Shown in pieces: positions 33,318-42,312 of a stretch of 64,000 nucleotides of DNA. Numbering within the stretch: the stretch's first letter is position 1; every line of letters starts with the position of its first letter. Both the position numbers and the translations under genes were made by a program. Location: the NCBI GenBank assembly GCA_046349915.1, contig JAXMBL010000004.1, forward strand, positions 744,001 to 808,000. Reading direction: 5' to 3'. The stretch comes from CAIXSC01 sp046349915. Its GTDB lineage: Bacteria; Planctomycetota; Planctomycetia; Pirellulales; Pirellulaceae. A model generated the notes under the pieces. It ran no database searches. It was given only the letters and a program-made list of their open reading frames with translations, and was not told where the DNA came from.

Positions 33318-36151
33318 CGACGCCCGTCCCTCCTTCCAGTCGCTTGCCGAACGTGCGCCCCGCGACGGGTACTGTCGTTGCCGAGGCGGAGCGTTGGGTG
33401 AACGACGCGACTCGCGAGTTCCTGCGGCAACAGGGCGTCAAGTTGCTCAAGCCTTTAGGAAAAGCAGGCGCGTACGGCGCGGTGTTCGAAGCCACCGATT
33501 CGATGCAGCGTCCGCTGGCGGTGAAGATCGTCAAGAATCCCAGCGACCGCGAATCGCGTAAACGCCATCTGCGCGAGTGCCAAGTGCTGAGCGCGGGCAA
33601 GATTCCAGCCGACCTGGCGCCCTACTGCTATATGGCCCATAAAGCCAAGTTGCCGGGCGAAGCGGAATGGAACAACGACTTGGCCGACGGCGTGCAGCCG
33701 TTCTTGGTCATGTCCCGAATCCCTGGGCGCGAGGTGCACGAATATGTCGGCGGTGATCGACCGTTGGCGATGTCGGAAAGACTCGAGTTGGTCTCGTGTT
33801 TGTTCGAGGCGTTGGCGCGTCTGCATGAATGCGGGTTGGTGCATGGCGATCCCTCGCCGCGCAATGTCTTGGTCGAAAAAGATCATCGCGTGCGGTTCGT
33901 CGATCTTGGGGGCGCTCGCGACATTGGCAAAGTGATCCGGTCGATGATGTCGACGATGGCCGTGGGCGGAACCCCCGGCTATGCGCCGAAATCTCAGCTC
34001 TTGGGAACCGAGCAGGCCGCGGTATGGACCGATATTCGCGCGATGTCCGCGGTCGCGTTCGACGCACTGACCGGCCAGCGCCATGACGACACGCTGAACA
34101 TTGAAGAAAAACAGCGGCTGTTGCAGGCGTCGCACGTGCCTGCTGGCGTCATCCGCATCATTCTCAATGGGCTGCGCGAGCCCGACGGCAAGGTCGCGGT
34201 CGATCCCTCTGTCTACTCGACCGCCGACGAGGTGGTCGCGGCGCTGCGCATGTGGCGGCTGCGACGCACCAGGATGCAGCAAGCGTTGCTGTTCGTGCCG
34301 CTATTGGTGCTGGCGTTGGCCGCGATGAGTGCGATGTGGTGGCAGCGTGAAGCGACAGTCGTCGAGCGACAATGGCAAACGGCTCGCGTCTTGCTTGAAC
34401 AGGTAGGCAAACTCTCCCAACGCGACTCGACCGGGGTCAAGGAATTGGTGGAGCAGGCGGAAAGCAACTTGCGGGAAGTCGAGGTGCAAGGCGGCGGGTG
34501 GACTCCCTTGGAGAGAAGTCGTCGGTTGGGCGTCGCTGCGGATGTGCTGCGCCGCGCCTTGGAGAAAGGGCGGCGACTCGAGGCCTTGACGCCGCGGTAT
34601 ACGACCCTGGGCGAAATCCTGAACAAGATTCCCTGGCAACCCGATGCTCGCGGCGTGGAAACGATGCGAGTTGAATTGGAGTCTGAGTACCTGGCGGTCG
34701 GCAAGCTGTTGGATGCGGGAGACGCGGATCAAGCGGAACCGCGACTCACCCATTTCGCGGCCCGACTGATTTCGGGCTGGGAAGCGAACGAGCGAGCGCG
34801 AACGGTTGGTGCGTCGCGAGCCGAGTTTGATCGACTATTCGGCGGCGTTCCCGCTCGCTTGCAGTCCGCGGCCCGATACGGCGAGCTTAAGGCCGATGCC
34901 GCCAAGGCGAAAGAGCTGTGGCATGCGGCCCACACCGTGGCGGAGTTCGAGCTGGCCGACAAATCGTTCGGCAGTGCTCAGCAGCGGCTGACCGATTGGC
35001 TCGACGCGGAAGAATCATCGGAGGAGAAGTCTGCTCGTTTGCAGGAGACGAAGGCGCAGGTGAAAGTTGTCGCCGAACAGTTGCTCGCCGCTCAGGCCAA
35101 GAATAGTCAGTTGGCCAGCGAAATCGACACGCTCAAGACTCAGATTGCCAACCAGACCAAGCTGAACCAGGACGATCGGCTGGCGAGGCAGTCGGCCGAA
35201 TCGCAAATGTCGGCGATGCAGACGCAATTGCAGGGGGAGACCACGAAACGCAAGGCGGCGGAGGCCAAGTTAGCGGCGGCCCAGGGGGTGGCGGATCGAG
35301 TGCCTCAACTGGAAGCCAGCTTGAAGTCGAGTCAAGAAGCTTTGGCGAAGGAGCGGAGTTTGTCGGCGCAATTGTCAAGTGTGGCGACTCAACTTGACGT
35401 AGGTGCGAAAGCTGGTGACGTTCGAACGCTGACAGTCAAGGGAATCCCGGTACGCTTCCGCTGGTGCCCTCCGGGCGAGTTCGAAATGGGAAGCCCGACA
35501 ACGGAGAAGGGCAGGTATGAAGACGAGAATCAAGTCTCGGTCACGTTGACCCAGGGATTCTGGCTGATGGAGACGGAATGCTGGCAGAAGTTGTGGGTGG
35601 CCGTTATTGGCGAGCCTGGGGACTGGGATAAAGGTCGAGGCGACATGTACCCAGCCTATTGCGTGAGCCATGATGACGCGGTGGAGTTTGGTCGGCGAGT
35701 AACAAGTTTGCTGCGGGAGTCGGGTCAACTGAACGGGAATTGGGAAGGGACATTGCCGACATCCGCGCAGTGGGAATACGCGGCACGTGCGGGTAGCACG
35801 ACTAAGTATTGCTTTGGGGTCGACGCGAGTCGATTGGGCGAGTACGCATGGTATGACGAGAATTCTGGAGATACGAATCACCCGGTAGGAACCAAGAAGC
35901 CGAATGCGTGGGGCCTTCACGATATGCACGGAAGTCTAATGGAATGGTGTGCCGATTGGTATGAGTCGACACAAGCGGGAGGGGCCAATCCAGAAGGACC
36001 TAAATCGGGCGCGTACCGGGTGTACCGGGGCGGGAGCTGGAACGACCCCGCTAGACGCTGCCGGTCGGCGTCCCGCCTCGGGTTCTCGCCGCGCTTCCGG
36101 GGCATCTCCCTGGGCTTCCGCCTTGCCCTGAGTCCTGTCTCGGGGAGCTAG
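33314..36151 (+). CDS. Ser/Thr kinase with coiled coil and C-terminal SUMF1 (FGE-like) domain
   Basis: Residues about 40 to 290 form a kinase: glycine loop LGKAGAYGAVFE, VKIVKN lysine, catalytic loop HGDPSPRNVL and DLGG in place of DFG. These departures (HGD for HRD, DLG) are seen in active kinases too. A membrane helix lies near residues 325 to 347 (LLFVPLLVLALAAMSAMWW). A long coiled region runs from 355 to 690. The final 240 residues are a SUMF1-like domain (FEMGSPTTEKGRYEDE, LPTSAQWEYAARAG, YRGGSWNDPARRCRSA). Such domains in bacteria often bind ligands rather than make formylglycine. The gene follows the sigma factor with overlap and ends before a terminator. Confidence 0.92.
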   Translation: MTTPVPPSSRLPNVRPATGTVVAEAERWVNDATREFLRQQGVKLLKPLGKAGAYGAVFEATDSMQRPLAVKIVKNPSDRESRKRHLRECQVLSAGKIPADLAPYCYMAHKAKLPGEAEWNNDLADGVQPFLVMSRIPGREVHEYVGGDRPLAMSERLELVSCLFEALARLHECGLVHGDPSPRNVLVEKDHRVRFVDLGGARDIGKVIRSMMSTMAVGGTPGYAPKSQLLGTEQAAVWTDIRAMSAVAFDALTGQRHDDTLNIEEKQRLLQASHVPAGVIRIILNGLREPDGKVAVDPSVYSTADEVVAALRMWRLRRTRMQQALLFVPLLVLALAAMSAMWWQREATVVERQWQTARVLLEQVGKLSQRDSTGVKELVEQAESNLREVEVQGGGWTPLERSRRLGVAADVLRRALEKGRRLEALTPRYTTLGEILNKIPWQPDARGVETMRVELESEYLAVGKLLDAGDADQAEPRLTHFAARLISGWEANERARTVGASRAEFDRLFGGVPARLQSAARYGELKADAAKAKELWHAAHTVAEFELADKSFGSAQQRLTDWLDAEESSEEKSARLQETKAQVKVVAEQLLAAQAKNSQLASEIDTLKTQIANQTKLNQDDRLARQSAESQMSAMQTQLQGETTKRKAAEAKLAAAQGVADRVPQLEASLKSSQEALAKERSLSAQLSSVATQLDVGAKAGDVRTLTVKGIPVRFRWCPPGEFEMGSPTTEKGRYEDENQVSVTLTQGFWLMETECWQKLWVAVIGEPGDWDKGRGDMYPAYCVSHDDAVEFGRRVTSLLRESGQLNGNWEGTLPTSAQWEYAARAGSTTKYCFGVDASRLGEYAWYDENSGDTNHPVGTKKPNAWGLHDMHGSLMEWCADWYESTQAGGANPEGPKSGAYRVYRGGSWNDPARRCRSASRLGFSPRFRGISLGFRLALSPVSGS

Positions 36152-36207
36152 TCAAGGTCAGGTAAGCGAATCGCCGTAGCGAGCGACGTAGGCAGTGAGC
36201 CCCAACC

Positions 36208-36243
36208 GAGCGGGTGCAGGGCGGCAGCCCTGCTCGCTTTTCC
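36208..36243 (+). terminator. Terminator of the kinase-SUMF1 operon
   Basis: GCAGGGC and GCCCTGC enclose GGCA; outer GAGCGGG and TCGC extend the stem and TTTT follows at 36239. It lies about 60 bases after the stop codon. Confidence 0.75.
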
Positions 36244-36309
36244 CTTATGCATTTCAGGGCGAGTGCTGGGAACACTGATCTTCACTGATCGTCACTGATG
36301 TAATTCACT

Positions 36310-36453
36310 TTGCAAGGACTTAGTCTGGTGGGGCAGGTTTTCAACCTGCCCTGCGGGCGAGTAACCGCTGCTGGGCAGGTTGCAAACCTGCCCCACGGGT
36401 CAACAACCAACCAGCTCCTTAGCGGCAGCTTCTTGCTCGGGCGTGACCGAGAT
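36310..36453. repeat. Dispersed GGCAGGTT palindromes and a gene-tail remnant
   Basis: Two palindromes of the GGCAGGTT..AACCTGCC family lie at about 36333 and 36374. From 36453 to 36402 on the minus strand a frame reads VTPEQEAAAKELVGC and a stop, similar to the end of the small gene at 26033. The palindrome plus tail block matches 25990 to 26080, so a segment of about 100 bp was copied here or there. Confidence 0.7.
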
Positions 36454-37260
36454 CTACTCAGCACGCAGCGAGCGGCCGTATCCCGAGCGACCCGCGGAGC
36501 CAGTGTTGCTGCTGGAGGGGATAGGGCGGTAGTACTCGATGACGCCTGCGATCAATTGGGTCGGGTCGTAAGTGCCGGTTTGCACCGGGCTGCCCACGAC
36601 ATTCTGGTGCAGGACATGGATGTTGGTTCCCTCGACCGACGCCACCACCATCGTGTGCGGTCCTGGCGACTTCAACTCGTAGCCGTCGGCCAAGACAAAC
36701 GTGGGGCTGTGGAATTGGACGATATCGCCGGGTTGTAGCTGTTCGAACGTGACGGGCGTGCCCCAGACGTAACCCTGATTCGGGCGGGCGCCGGCCACTT
36801 TCAAGGCCTCGATCGCCAACTCGGTGCACTGTCCGTTGCCGACCCATTGGCCTACGACCGACTGAGCATATTCGAGGACTTGGCGATTCACCGACCCGTT
36901 ATTCCGGGGCGTTTCCGGCTGGGGCGCAGGGGCCGGGGTCGGTGCGGGAGTCGGCGTGGGGCGAGGAGAGGTCCGGCCGAGGGTGAAGACCTCGTTTTCT
37001 CGGACCACGGTTCGTCGCATCGAGGCCTGGGGACCCGACATAGTCCACCTGTGGCCGACGTAGGTCTGCAGCTGTCGCGATTCGCCGGGTTCCAGGTCGA
37101 GATAATGGCGTTGTTCGCCGTTATTAATCCAGAAGACCTGGGCCGGGGAGTTGGTGCGGTTCGCGAAGGTGACGGTGACCAGATCTTGAGCCGAAGCGGC
37201 TGCCGACAGGAGGGTCACGAACAGGATGACGAGGGGCAGTGTTTTCAGCAGGCGGATCAT
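36454..37260 (-). CDS. Secreted VHL-like / NlpC-like protein, copy 1
   Basis: The 268-residue product has a signal peptide (LPLVILFVTLLSAAASAQ). A small beta domain follows that resembles the pVHL beta domain (VTFANRTNSPAQVFWINNGE, YLDLEPGESRQL). Next is a Pro/Thr-rich linker of PTPAP repeats and a C-terminal NlpC/CHAP-like domain with a conserved Cys (NGQCTELAIEAL) and His (GPHTMVV). That pair suggests a papain-like peptidase or amidase acting on the cell envelope. It is one of two tandem copies; the promoter region is duplicated too. Confidence 0.8.
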   Translation of the reverse strand: MIRLLKTLPLVILFVTLLSAAASAQDLVTVTFANRTNSPAQVFWINNGEQRHYLDLEPGESRQLQTYVGHRWTMSGPQASMRRTVVRENEVFTLGRTSPRPTPTPAPTPAPAPQPETPRNNGSVNRQVLEYAQSVVGQWVGNGQCTELAIEALKVAGARPNQGYVWGTPVTFEQLQPGDIVQFHSPTFVLADGYELKSPGPHTMVVASVEGTNIHVLHQNVVGSPVQTGTYDPTQLIAGVIEYYRPIPSSSNTGSAGRSGYGRSLRAE

Positions 37261-37570
37261 GGTCAGGTTCCTTGGGCAAGTGGGTGATGGAAGCGTGATA
37301 CCCAGAGCCCGTAAACCGTCCGTCCGACCCGCCACGGATTTTTTGAAAAGTCGTACGCGACTGGCCGTGACTTCTCGACAGGGGGAGTTTTGAGTCAGTG
37401 CAATGTTGCCTAACTCCTTTCCCTCTCTGTCCTTATCCGTGTCCTCGGTGTGATCCGTGTTCGACCGACTTCCGTGTCAGGCTCCCATGAACTTGGCAAA
37501 TCTGGTGGTGTCCAGCTGAGGGTCCGTTTCACGTTCGTTCGTAACCCTCGGTCGTAACCATGGCTGAGTC

Positions 37571-38389
37571 CTACTCAGCCCGCAGCGAGCGGCTGTATCC
37601 CGAGCGACCTACCGAGCCGGTGCTGGACCGGTTGGAGTTGCTGGCGGGGATGGGGCGGTAGTACTCGATGACGCCTGCGATCAATTGGGTCGGGTCGTAA
37701 GTGCCGGTTTGCACCGGGCTGCCCACGACATTCTGGTGCAGGACATGGATCTTGGTCCCCTCGACCGACTCCACTACCATCGTGTGCGGTCCTACCGATT
37801 TCAACTCGTAGCCGTCGGCCAAGACAAACGTGGGGCTGTGGAACTGGACGATATCGCCGGGTTGTAGCTGTTCGAACGTCATGGGCGTGCCCCAGACGTA
37901 ACCCTGATTCGGGCGGGCGCCGGCCACTTTCAAGGCCTCGATCGCCAACTCGGTGCACTGTCCATTGCCGACCCACTGGCCTACGACCGACTGGGCGTAG
38001 TCGAGGACTTGGCGGTTCACCGACCCATTGTTGCGAGGCGTTTCGGGCTGGGGCGCCGGGGCCGGTGCCGGTGCGGGAGTCGGCGTGGGGCGAGGAGAGG
38101 TCCGGCCGAGGGTGAAGACCTCGTTTTCTCGGACCACGGTTCGTCGCATCGAGGCCTGGGGACCCGACATAGTCCACCTGTGGCCGACGTAGGTCTGCAA
38201 CTGTCGCGATTCGCCGGGTTCCAGGTCGAGATAATGGCGTTGTTCGCCGTTATTCATCCAGAAGACCTGGGCCGGGGAGTTGGTGCGGTTCGCGAAGGTG
38301 ACGGTGACCAGATCTTGAGCCGCAGCGGCTGCTGACAGGAGGGTCACGAACAGGATGACGAGGGGCAGTGTTTTCAGCAGGCGGATCAT
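37571..38389 (-). CDS. Secreted VHL-like / NlpC-like protein, copy 2
   Basis: The 272-residue product is nearly identical to the copy at 36454, with scattered changes (for example ASNSNRSSTGSVG near the end) and four more residues. Signal peptide, VHL-like beta domain, PAPAP linker and the Cys/His domain are all kept, and the start is at the same place. The upstream 80 to 130 bases match as well, so the duplication unit is about 1.1 kb. Both copies look intact. Confidence 0.8.
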   Translation of the reverse strand: MIRLLKTLPLVILFVTLLSAAAAAQDLVTVTFANRTNSPAQVFWMNNGEQRHYLDLEPGESRQLQTYVGHRWTMSGPQASMRRTVVRENEVFTLGRTSPRPTPTPAPAPAPAPQPETPRNNGSVNRQVLDYAQSVVGQWVGNGQCTELAIEALKVAGARPNQGYVWGTPMTFEQLQPGDIVQFHSPTFVLADGYELKSVGPHTMVVESVEGTKIHVLHQNVVGSPVQTGTYDPTQLIAGVIEYYRPIPASNSNRSSTGSVGRSGYSRSLRAE

Positions 38390-38594
38390 GGTCAGGTTCC
38401 TTGGGCAAGTGGGTGATGGAGGGTGATACCCAGAGCCCGTAAACCGTCCGTCCGACCCGCCATAGTTTTTTTGGAAAGTGGTACGCGACTGGCCGTGGCT
38501 GCTCGACAGGGGGAAGGTTCGGGCCAGTGCGATAACGCCTAACTCATTCCTCAGTAAGCCCTTATCGGTGTTCGCGGTGCGATCTGTGATCGGC

Positions 38595-38744
38595 CGACTT
38601 TCCTTGGTAGACAAGAGGCAATGAACCGCTGGACCAATTGCGAGTGCCATCGACGAGAATGCTCGACGGGTCGGCTGGCGACAAGTACGCAGGCAGTTTC
38701 TGGTTCACGATTTTCAATCCGTGAGCGACCACGCTCCCTTGAAC
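38595..38744 (-). pseudogene. Fragment of a DUF1501 gene
   Basis: A frame of about 50 codons (VNQKLPAYLSPADPSS, then RNWSSGSLPLVYQGK) closely matches residues in the middle of the intact DUF1501 protein encoded at 40686 (ENQNLPAYVSLPDPSG, RNWSSGWLPPVYQG). The flanks do not match. This is a leftover of a second DUF1501 gene at the end of the tandem duplication. A run of nine C lies close by, at about 38788. Confidence 0.75.
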
Positions 38745-38898
38745 GAATAGACGGGACCGCAAATCCTTGCACGATGTCGTGAGTTGTTCCCCCCCCCAGT
38801 TTTTCAGGCCCCTCGCGAAGTGCACTGCAAGTACTTCTATCGCTTGCCAGCGACATTTCGGCTGGCTACCATTTTTAGCGTTCCACGTCCCATTCCCC

Positions 38899-39156
38899 AT
38901 GGATCTGTTGGGACTGAACGTCGTGGCCATTGGTTATCCCGGACGAGAGAGAAATCGTTCGCGAAAGGCTGTACTGTTGGAACGAAAGGTCTTCAAGAAC
39001 GTTTTCGGCGTCAAGCGGCTAGCGCCTGGCGCGATTGATGGTCGTGAACGCATCGAGAGTTTCGAGCACATCGTTCCCGAAGATTGGGAGCCGTACCTCA
39101 CTCTCATTGCTGTGATCGAGGAGATGATGTTGAGATTAGCGACGCTCGATTGGTGA
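38899..39156 (+). CDS. Short doubtful open frame
   Basis: An 85-residue frame (MDLLGLNVVAIGYPGRE, ending EEMMLRLATLDW). It could be a small gene or the remnant of a longer one. No ribosome site or domain is clear. The rest of the 38390 to 39325 gap holds only the DUF1501 fragment. Confidence 0.25.
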   Translation: MDLLGLNVVAIGYPGRERNRSRKAVLLERKVFKNVFGVKRLAPGAIDGRERIESFEHIVPEDWEPYLTLIAVIEEMMLRLATLDW

Positions 39157-39325
39157 AAGGAAGGCGACGCTCTGGGGCTATGCTCTTCGCGGATTTTCCA
39201 ATCTCGCACTAGTTTTCACCTAAGCAACACTTTGCGAGGTTCGATGTTATCGCGTCGCCCCGGTGCGTGGGGTGCGATTTCTAGCTAGTGGAATTCAAAG
39301 CCAGAATAAGCAGTCGAATACACCG

Positions 39326-40666
39326 ATGAGCGACAGGACACAGCGCGAGACGGTTGAATCTCGATTGATTCAGTGCTTTCCCACCGATGTACTGACGCCG
39401 CTCGACGAGACCGGCATTCCTGCCATTGATGCTCGCAAGAATGGAACGTTCGGTCGCAGCTTCCTTTCATTTACTTTGTACAACAATGGCCATAACGCTT
39501 CGTCTCGCAGTCGACTCTGCCCGCGCGGCCTGTTGTACAACGACGGTGAAATTCTCTTCGGCGTAGGTGTGTTTTTCCGGCCTTGGGATCCAGCAACGCC
39601 CATCATCAGCATTGTCGCGCCTCACGGCGACAAGCTGTCCGAGCGAATCGACGAGTTCACCGCTCGAGTAACGGGTGAATTGCACAATTCCTGCTTTTAT
39701 GTACGACATCTGTCGCTCGAACAAACTCGCGAGCTGGTCAAACTCGACCTGAATCTGCTCACTGAGGTCGACCGACCAAGTACCAGTGGCCGTTCATGGA
39801 AGACGATCGACTATCGACCGTGGGAGCCGCTCGCTCCGCAGGAGGATGAGACTTACGAACATGCTGTGATCGACTTAGTCGACTTTATTAGCCATCCAAT
39901 CGAGGGCATGTTTCGCAACGCACCTCATTGCGGGCGAGAGACTCGTGATCGTGCTCGCAAGAACTATCGTAGTTTCGAGCGGTTCTTGCTGCACAACGAC
40001 TTGGAATTCTCGTTGGAAACCTATGAACCCGAGATAGAGTACGAAGTAGCCGACGATGTGGCACTCACCTCAGATCGCGACGCGATAAACAGATGGCGCG
40101 GCGAAAGTCTCGCCCGCAATCTGATCGGCCAACACTTTCGACGATTGCGTCAACTGGGAAAAGCTATAGGTTCTACGGCGACTGACTACGAGGGGATTCT
40201 GACGACTTCGCGCGCACTCGCTGGACCTGAGTTATACCTGTTTCTTGGCTTTCTCGCGAAACGGAATCAACCCGCGACAAGGCGCCCTCTCGGATTCTTT
40301 GCATTCGAAGGAATCGGCTTGATCAACGGAAAGCGAGCGGTTGGCAACTACGCGGGCGTCTGCAACTATGACAGGACTTGGATCGAGCCGCTCTTACGAG
40401 GCGCCCCTTCAGGCGAGAACCTTCGTGGATTCGACGCGGTCTCGAACTTCGCGAACGGCCAAGTCTTCTACCACCTGAAGCGTCTGGGGATCGAGTGTGT
40501 CGACGTGGGAGGATCTGAGACCGAGGACTTGGATCGAGGCAAAAGGCAACTTGGCGCCCAGAGGCGTGCCATGAACTGGTTGGTGTTGGAGTGTAACGAT
40601 CGTTGGCGCGCACTTCTCAACGACTGTTCCGGCGAAGAAACTCGCCGCCAAGGCCTTTACTCGTGA
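39326..40666 (+). CDS. Unknown 446-residue protein, possible GNAT-like C-terminus
   Basis: No family is recognised. The N-terminal part has strands and conserved-looking Trp/Pro residues (FFRPWDPATPIISIV, WKTIDYRPWEPLAP). The C-terminal 120 residues (GFFAFEGIGLINGKRAVG, then GFDAVSNFANGQVFYHLKRL and GIECVDVGGSE) look like the second half of an acyltransferase fold, where a strand, helix and GGSE-like turn end the sheet. It is probably soluble. Its start at 39326 is the first ATG with a plausible N-terminus. It is isolated between the pseudogene region and the DUF1501 gene. Confidence 0.6.
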   Translation: MSDRTQRETVESRLIQCFPTDVLTPLDETGIPAIDARKNGTFGRSFLSFTLYNNGHNASSRSRLCPRGLLYNDGEILFGVGVFFRPWDPATPIISIVAPHGDKLSERIDEFTARVTGELHNSCFYVRHLSLEQTRELVKLDLNLLTEVDRPSTSGRSWKTIDYRPWEPLAPQEDETYEHAVIDLVDFISHPIEGMFRNAPHCGRETRDRARKNYRSFERFLLHNDLEFSLETYEPEIEYEVADDVALTSDRDAINRWRGESLARNLIGQHFRRLRQLGKAIGSTATDYEGILTTSRALAGPELYLFLGFLAKRNQPATRRPLGFFAFEGIGLINGKRAVGNYAGVCNYDRTWIEPLLRGAPSGENLRGFDAVSNFANGQVFYHLKRLGIECVDVGGSETEDLDRGKRQLGAQRRAMNWLVLECNDRWRALLNDCSGEETRRQGLYS

Positions 40667-40685
40667 ATTAGAAGTCCGTCGTACA

Positions 40686-42206
40686 TTAGGACTGTTCGAC
40701 GGACTGGAAGTCCGTCGTACATTTTCGGCCAATCGCATAGGTGGCGACTCGCACCAGTTCTTGAATGACGCGAGCTTTGTAGACGTCGGTCAGTCGTTCT
40801 TCGCGGCTATTGTGACTGAAGGTCAAGTGCTCGTGATTCAGTCCCAATTGATGCAGGATGGTGGCGTGCAGGTCGGCTGTTTGTGTGCGATGTTCGATCG
40901 CTCGGTAGCCGAAGTCATCCGTGGCGCCGTACGCTTGTCCGCCTCGAATCCCGCCTCCCGCCATCCAGACGCTAAAACCGTAGGGGTGGTGATCTCGCCC
41001 TTCGATGCCAAGAGTCTTATTGCCATCACGCTGCTCAGCGCCGGGCGTTCGTCCGAACTCGCCGCCCCACAAAACCAGAGTCGACTCCAAGAGTCCTCGT
41101 TGTTTCAGGTCGGTCAACAATCCCGCGATGGGTAAATCGGTTTGCTCGCAGCAACTGCGAGTGCCCGCGACGTTGTTCGAATGGGTATCCCACGGTTGGC
41201 CCGCCATATAGATCTGTACGAAACGCACGCCCCGCTCGACGAGTCGTCGGGCCATCAAGCAACGCTTGCCGTACGATCGAGTCTTGTCGCGATCCATTCC
41301 GTACAGTTGCTGCGTCGACTGCGTCTCTTGGCTCAGGTCGAGAGCGTCGGTTGCGGAAAGCTGCATGCGAGCGGCGAGTTCGAAGCTGGCAATGCGGGCA
41401 TCCAACTCAAGTTCTTGCGGCCGTGATTGCTGATGGCGAGCGTTCAATTGCCTCAGCAAATCCAGCCTCGCTTGATCTAGATCCGCCTTCCGTGGAGTTT
41501 TGGGTTGGAGATGCAAGACCGGCATCCCTTCGGAACGGATCGCTGTTCCTTGGTAAACGGGAGGCAACCATCCGCTCGACCAATTGCGAGCACCATCGAC
41601 GGGCATGCCCGACGGATCGGGCAGCGACACGTACGCGGGCAAGTTCTGGTTCTCGGTTCCCAATCCGTAAGCGACCCACGCACCAATGTTCGGTCGACCC
41701 GAGACCGTAAGGCCCGTGTTCGCCATCCAGATTGCTTGTTCATGATTGCGATGCTCGGTGAACATCGAGCGGATCACGGCAATGTCGTCGGCGTGTTGAG
41801 CGATGCCGGAAAGAACTTCGGAGAACTCTAACCCGCTCTCGCCATATCGCGAGAACTTGAATGGGCTGCCAAGCAGATGAGTGGTGCGATTTTCGTCGTC
41901 GGCAACTTCGGCCGGAGGCGTCTGCCCGCTTCGCCGACTCAGTTCCTTCTTTTCATCCAACAAATCTACTTGGCTGGGTCCGCCATGCATGAAGAGTTGA
42001 ATGACTGCTCGAGCCTGCGGCGAATGGTGCGGCGGCTTGGGTAGCAAAGGGAATCGCTGGTTCTCGGTTGCGGCCTCTGATCGGGACGGATCGCACAAGA
42101 GCGTGCTTAAGGCCAATCCTCCGAAGCCACTCCCCAAACGCGCAAGGGCCTCGCGTCGATTCACCGCAAGACACGGCGATTTCCATCCAGTTTGTTCTCG
42201 TCGCAT
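40686..42206 (-). CDS. DUF1501 (sulfatase-like) secreted protein
   Basis: DUF1501 proteins have an alkaline-phosphatase-like fold and are abundant in planctomycetes beside DUF1549/1553 genes. Seen here are a Tat-like signal (NRREALARLGSGFGGLALSTLL), LFMHGGPSQVDLLDEK, NIGAWVAYGLG, WDTHSNN, WGGEFGRTP and DHHPYGFSVWMAGGGI. The true start is likely the ATG at 42206. The last residues, TTDFQSVEQS, are encoded by a copy of the CGACGGACT palindrome, so the natural C-terminus has been extended or replaced. It lies 106 bases downstream of its DUF1549/1553 partner. Confidence 0.92.
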   Translation of the reverse strand: MRREQTGWKSPCLAVNRREALARLGSGFGGLALSTLLCDPSRSEAATENQRFPLLPKPPHHSPQARAVIQLFMHGGPSQVDLLDEKKELSRRSGQTPPAEVADDENRTTHLLGSPFKFSRYGESGLEFSEVLSGIAQHADDIAVIRSMFTEHRNHEQAIWMANTGLTVSGRPNIGAWVAYGLGTENQNLPAYVSLPDPSGMPVDGARNWSSGWLPPVYQGTAIRSEGMPVLHLQPKTPRKADLDQARLDLLRQLNARHQQSRPQELELDARIASFELAARMQLSATDALDLSQETQSTQQLYGMDRDKTRSYGKRCLMARRLVERGVRFVQIYMAGQPWDTHSNNVAGTRSCCEQTDLPIAGLLTDLKQRGLLESTLVLWGGEFGRTPGAEQRDGNKTLGIEGRDHHPYGFSVWMAGGGIRGGQAYGATDDFGYRAIEHRTQTADLHATILHQLGLNHEHLTFSHNSREERLTDVYKARVIQELVRVATYAIGRKCTTDFQSVEQS

Positions 42207-42312
42207 GTTTGGCCTTGTATCGCTGAGGACGTTGTGATTGGCGTGTTCGTGGAGTTTTCTCTCCACAACGACGCGCCGTTTGTGCGTTGGCATTTTCGTT
42301 CGACTGGCTCAC

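Noticed and set aside
35440..36151. C-terminal SUMF1 domain as target of a diversity-generating retroelement
   Set aside because: The ending (GGSWNDPARRCRSA..GFRLAL) is like known variable proteins, but no reverse transcriptase or template repeat is seen anywhere in the window.
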